DNA of 64,000 bases from assembly GCF_016406085.1 (NCBI RefSeq), contig NZ_JAEHFJ010000010.1:62001-126000 (forward strand). Direction: 5' to 3'. The translations under genes were made by a program, and so were the position numbers. The notes under the pieces were generated by a model. That model had not been told where the DNA came from. It worked only from the letters and a program-made list of their open reading frames with translations, and searched no databases. Below are positions 63,090 through 64,000 of this stretch, in pieces. This stretch comes from Aureibaculum flavum (GTDB taxonomy: Bacteria; Bacteroidota; Bacteroidia; Flavobacteriales; Flavobacteriaceae). Positions within the stretch are counted from its first letter, which is position 1. Each line of letters starts with the position of its first letter.

Positions 63090-64000
63090 TTATGGTAAAA
63101 ATTCTAAAACTTGCTGATCTACTATTAATTTTTCTTTTAATTTATCGTAAGAAACTTCATGAATATCATTTCCAGATTCAATTGCCAAACCTGCTAAAGT
63201 ACCAGCACTTTGTCCTAGTATCATAAAAACAGGTTCCATTCTAATTGATCCATAAGCAATGTGAGAACTCGACACTGCACAAGGAACAATTAAGTTTTTA
63301 CACTCTTCTTTTTTTGGAAGAATAGTACCTAAATGAATTTGATAGGGCTCTTCTGCATCAACACCTAAATCACCTTCATTTTGTGCATATCCATCTTTTG
63401 TAATATAACGTTGTACATTATGTGAATCCATCGTATACGAGCCCATTCCTATTGGTTGGGTAACTCCGCTTTTTCCTAAAATTTCATTTTCAGTCATTAT
63501 AAATTCACCAATCATACGTCTTGCTTCACGCACATAAATTTGATATGGCCAATGATTATTATCTACAAACTCATCTTTAGCTAAGCCCCATTTATTAATA
63601 TTGTCTTTATGTTCTTGCGGAACGCTTTCGTCATGCCCCCAAAAATAAAGCAAGCCTTTATGATAGCTAATATGTTGTGCTAAAATTTCTTTTCTCTTTT
63701 CATAAGTTGCCTCAGGGTAATCATAGTTCATACCAATATTATCTGAACTAAATGGACCTACATTATTAACATCTCGTTTATGATTTGGAATTTTACCACC
63801 TCCAAACATAGAATACCTACCAGACTTAAAGACTCTCCTTAAGAGCTCATAATCTGCAGGATTATAATTTTCTGGTTTTTCAAAAGCAACTACATTACCT
63901 TCCGCATTGGTTGTACATAATCTGTAATTATAAGCTTGTACTTTATTATCTCCTTGTCCTTGCTCTCCAGGTGGGTCTGCAGAAATAAAGGGCAAAACGC
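63090..64000 (-). CDS. FAD-dependent oxidoreductase, C-terminal part only
   Basis: The frame runs off the right edge, with codons continuing upstream of the TTG at 63995, so only the last ~303 residues are visible; the N-terminal FAD-binding glycine motif lies outside. The end fits the FAD_oxidored family: PFISADPPGEQGQGDNKVQAYNYRLCTT, which is long for one motif, then REARRMIGEFIMTENEI, MGSYTMDSHNVQRY and the closing RMEPVFMILGQSAGTLAGLA. Such proteins are common in Bacteroidetes and Planctomycetes PULs, often labelled xanthan-lyase-like, and their substrates are unknown. It overlaps none of its neighbours and lies 4 bp upstream of the permuted SGNH gene. It could supply a keto-sugar to the DUF1080 proteins. 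Confidence 0.8.
   Translation of the reverse strand, partial: VLPFISADPPGEQGQGDNKVQAYNYRLCTTNAEGNVVAFEKPENYNPADYELLRRVFKSGRYSMFGGGKIPNHKRDVNNVGPFSSDNIGMNYDYPEATYEKRKEILAQHISYHKGLLYFWGHDESVPQEHKDNINKWGLAKDEFVDNNHWPYQIYVREARRMIGEFIMTENEILGKSGVTQPIGMGSYTMDSHNVQRYITKDGYAQNEGDLGVDAEEPYQIHLGTILPKKEECKNLIVPCAVSSSHIAYGSIRMEPVFMILGQSAGTLAGLAIESGNDIHEVSYDKLKEKLIVDQQVLEFLP

Noticed and set aside
11596-64000. Assignment of the locus as an ulvan PUL
   Set aside because: GH88, GH39, GH43, GH3, sulfatases and a large heparinase-like lyase do resemble ulvan loci. However, no GH78/GH106 rhamnosidase and no clear PL24, PL25 or PL28 is visible, and GH95, GH31, GH30 and GH172 are not explained. I keep it as one possibility only.

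Overview
This is a 64-kb window of AT-rich DNA from a bacterium of the Bacteroidetes, most likely a marine member of the Flavobacteriaceae. The evidence is a SusC/SusD pair, many SPII lipoproteins and exported CAZymes, five sulfatases, A-rich start contexts with no strong Shine-Dalgarno, and flavobacterial-type intergenic repeats. Apart from a truncated LUD-domain (LutC-like) gene at the far left, the whole window is one very large polysaccharide utilization locus (PUL). It runs off the right edge. I see no tRNA, rRNA, CRISPR array, transposase or phage gene.

Layout. (1) 625-5232, minus strand: an operon of a GH88-type unsaturated uronyl hydrolase, an exported nucleoside-hydrolase-fold protein and a GH3 enzyme, closed by a strong hairpin terminator. 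(2) 5836-10878, plus strand: the only SusC/SusD pair, divergent from (1). Both sides of the 603-bp divergent spacer carry the same 27-bp element in inverted orientation, which implies co-regulation. (3) 10879-11595: a convergent spacer with a SusCD terminator and degenerate repeats. (4) 11596-64000: about 31 genes, all on the minus strand, in at least three probable transcription units. Two of the longer gaps, upstream of 37228 and of 54265, share a conserved 67-bp sequence that looks like a promoter or operator.

Working model (inference). SusCD imports oligomers. Two different heparinase II/III-like proteins (27249, 58768) are candidate lyases, and GH88 removes the unsaturated uronic acid they would leave. 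Five S1 sulfatases and several SGNH or alpha/beta esterases strip sulfate and acyl groups. GH3, two GH39, two GH30, a GH95 and a divergent GH95-like protein, GH31, GH43, GH172 and up to four beta-helix proteins (one GH141-like) remove backbone and side-chain sugars. The substrate should be a sulfated, acylated, uronic-acid-containing heteropolysaccharide, probably with xylose or fucose/galactose branches. It is ulvan-like in some respects, but no alpha-L-rhamnosidase is visible. A c-type-cytochrome dehydrogenase, ThuA, two DUF1080 proteins and a FAD oxidoreductase suggest an added oxidative 3-keto-glycoside route.

Most notable: (a) a GDSL/SGNH hydrolase whose catalytic-Ser block is at the C-terminus, a natural circular permutation; (b) a ThuA-DUF1080 cassette flanked by 111-bp direct repeats made of the end of a beta-helix gene plus the start of a lyase gene; (c) a GH172 gene whose signal peptide is cut by a one-base homopolymer frameshift; (d) paired paralogues (GH39, GH30, GH95, heparinase-like, DUF1080, sulfatases) that suggest the PUL grew by duplication; (e) two sets of shared cis elements. 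No regulator gene and no sulfatase-maturing enzyme lie in the window.
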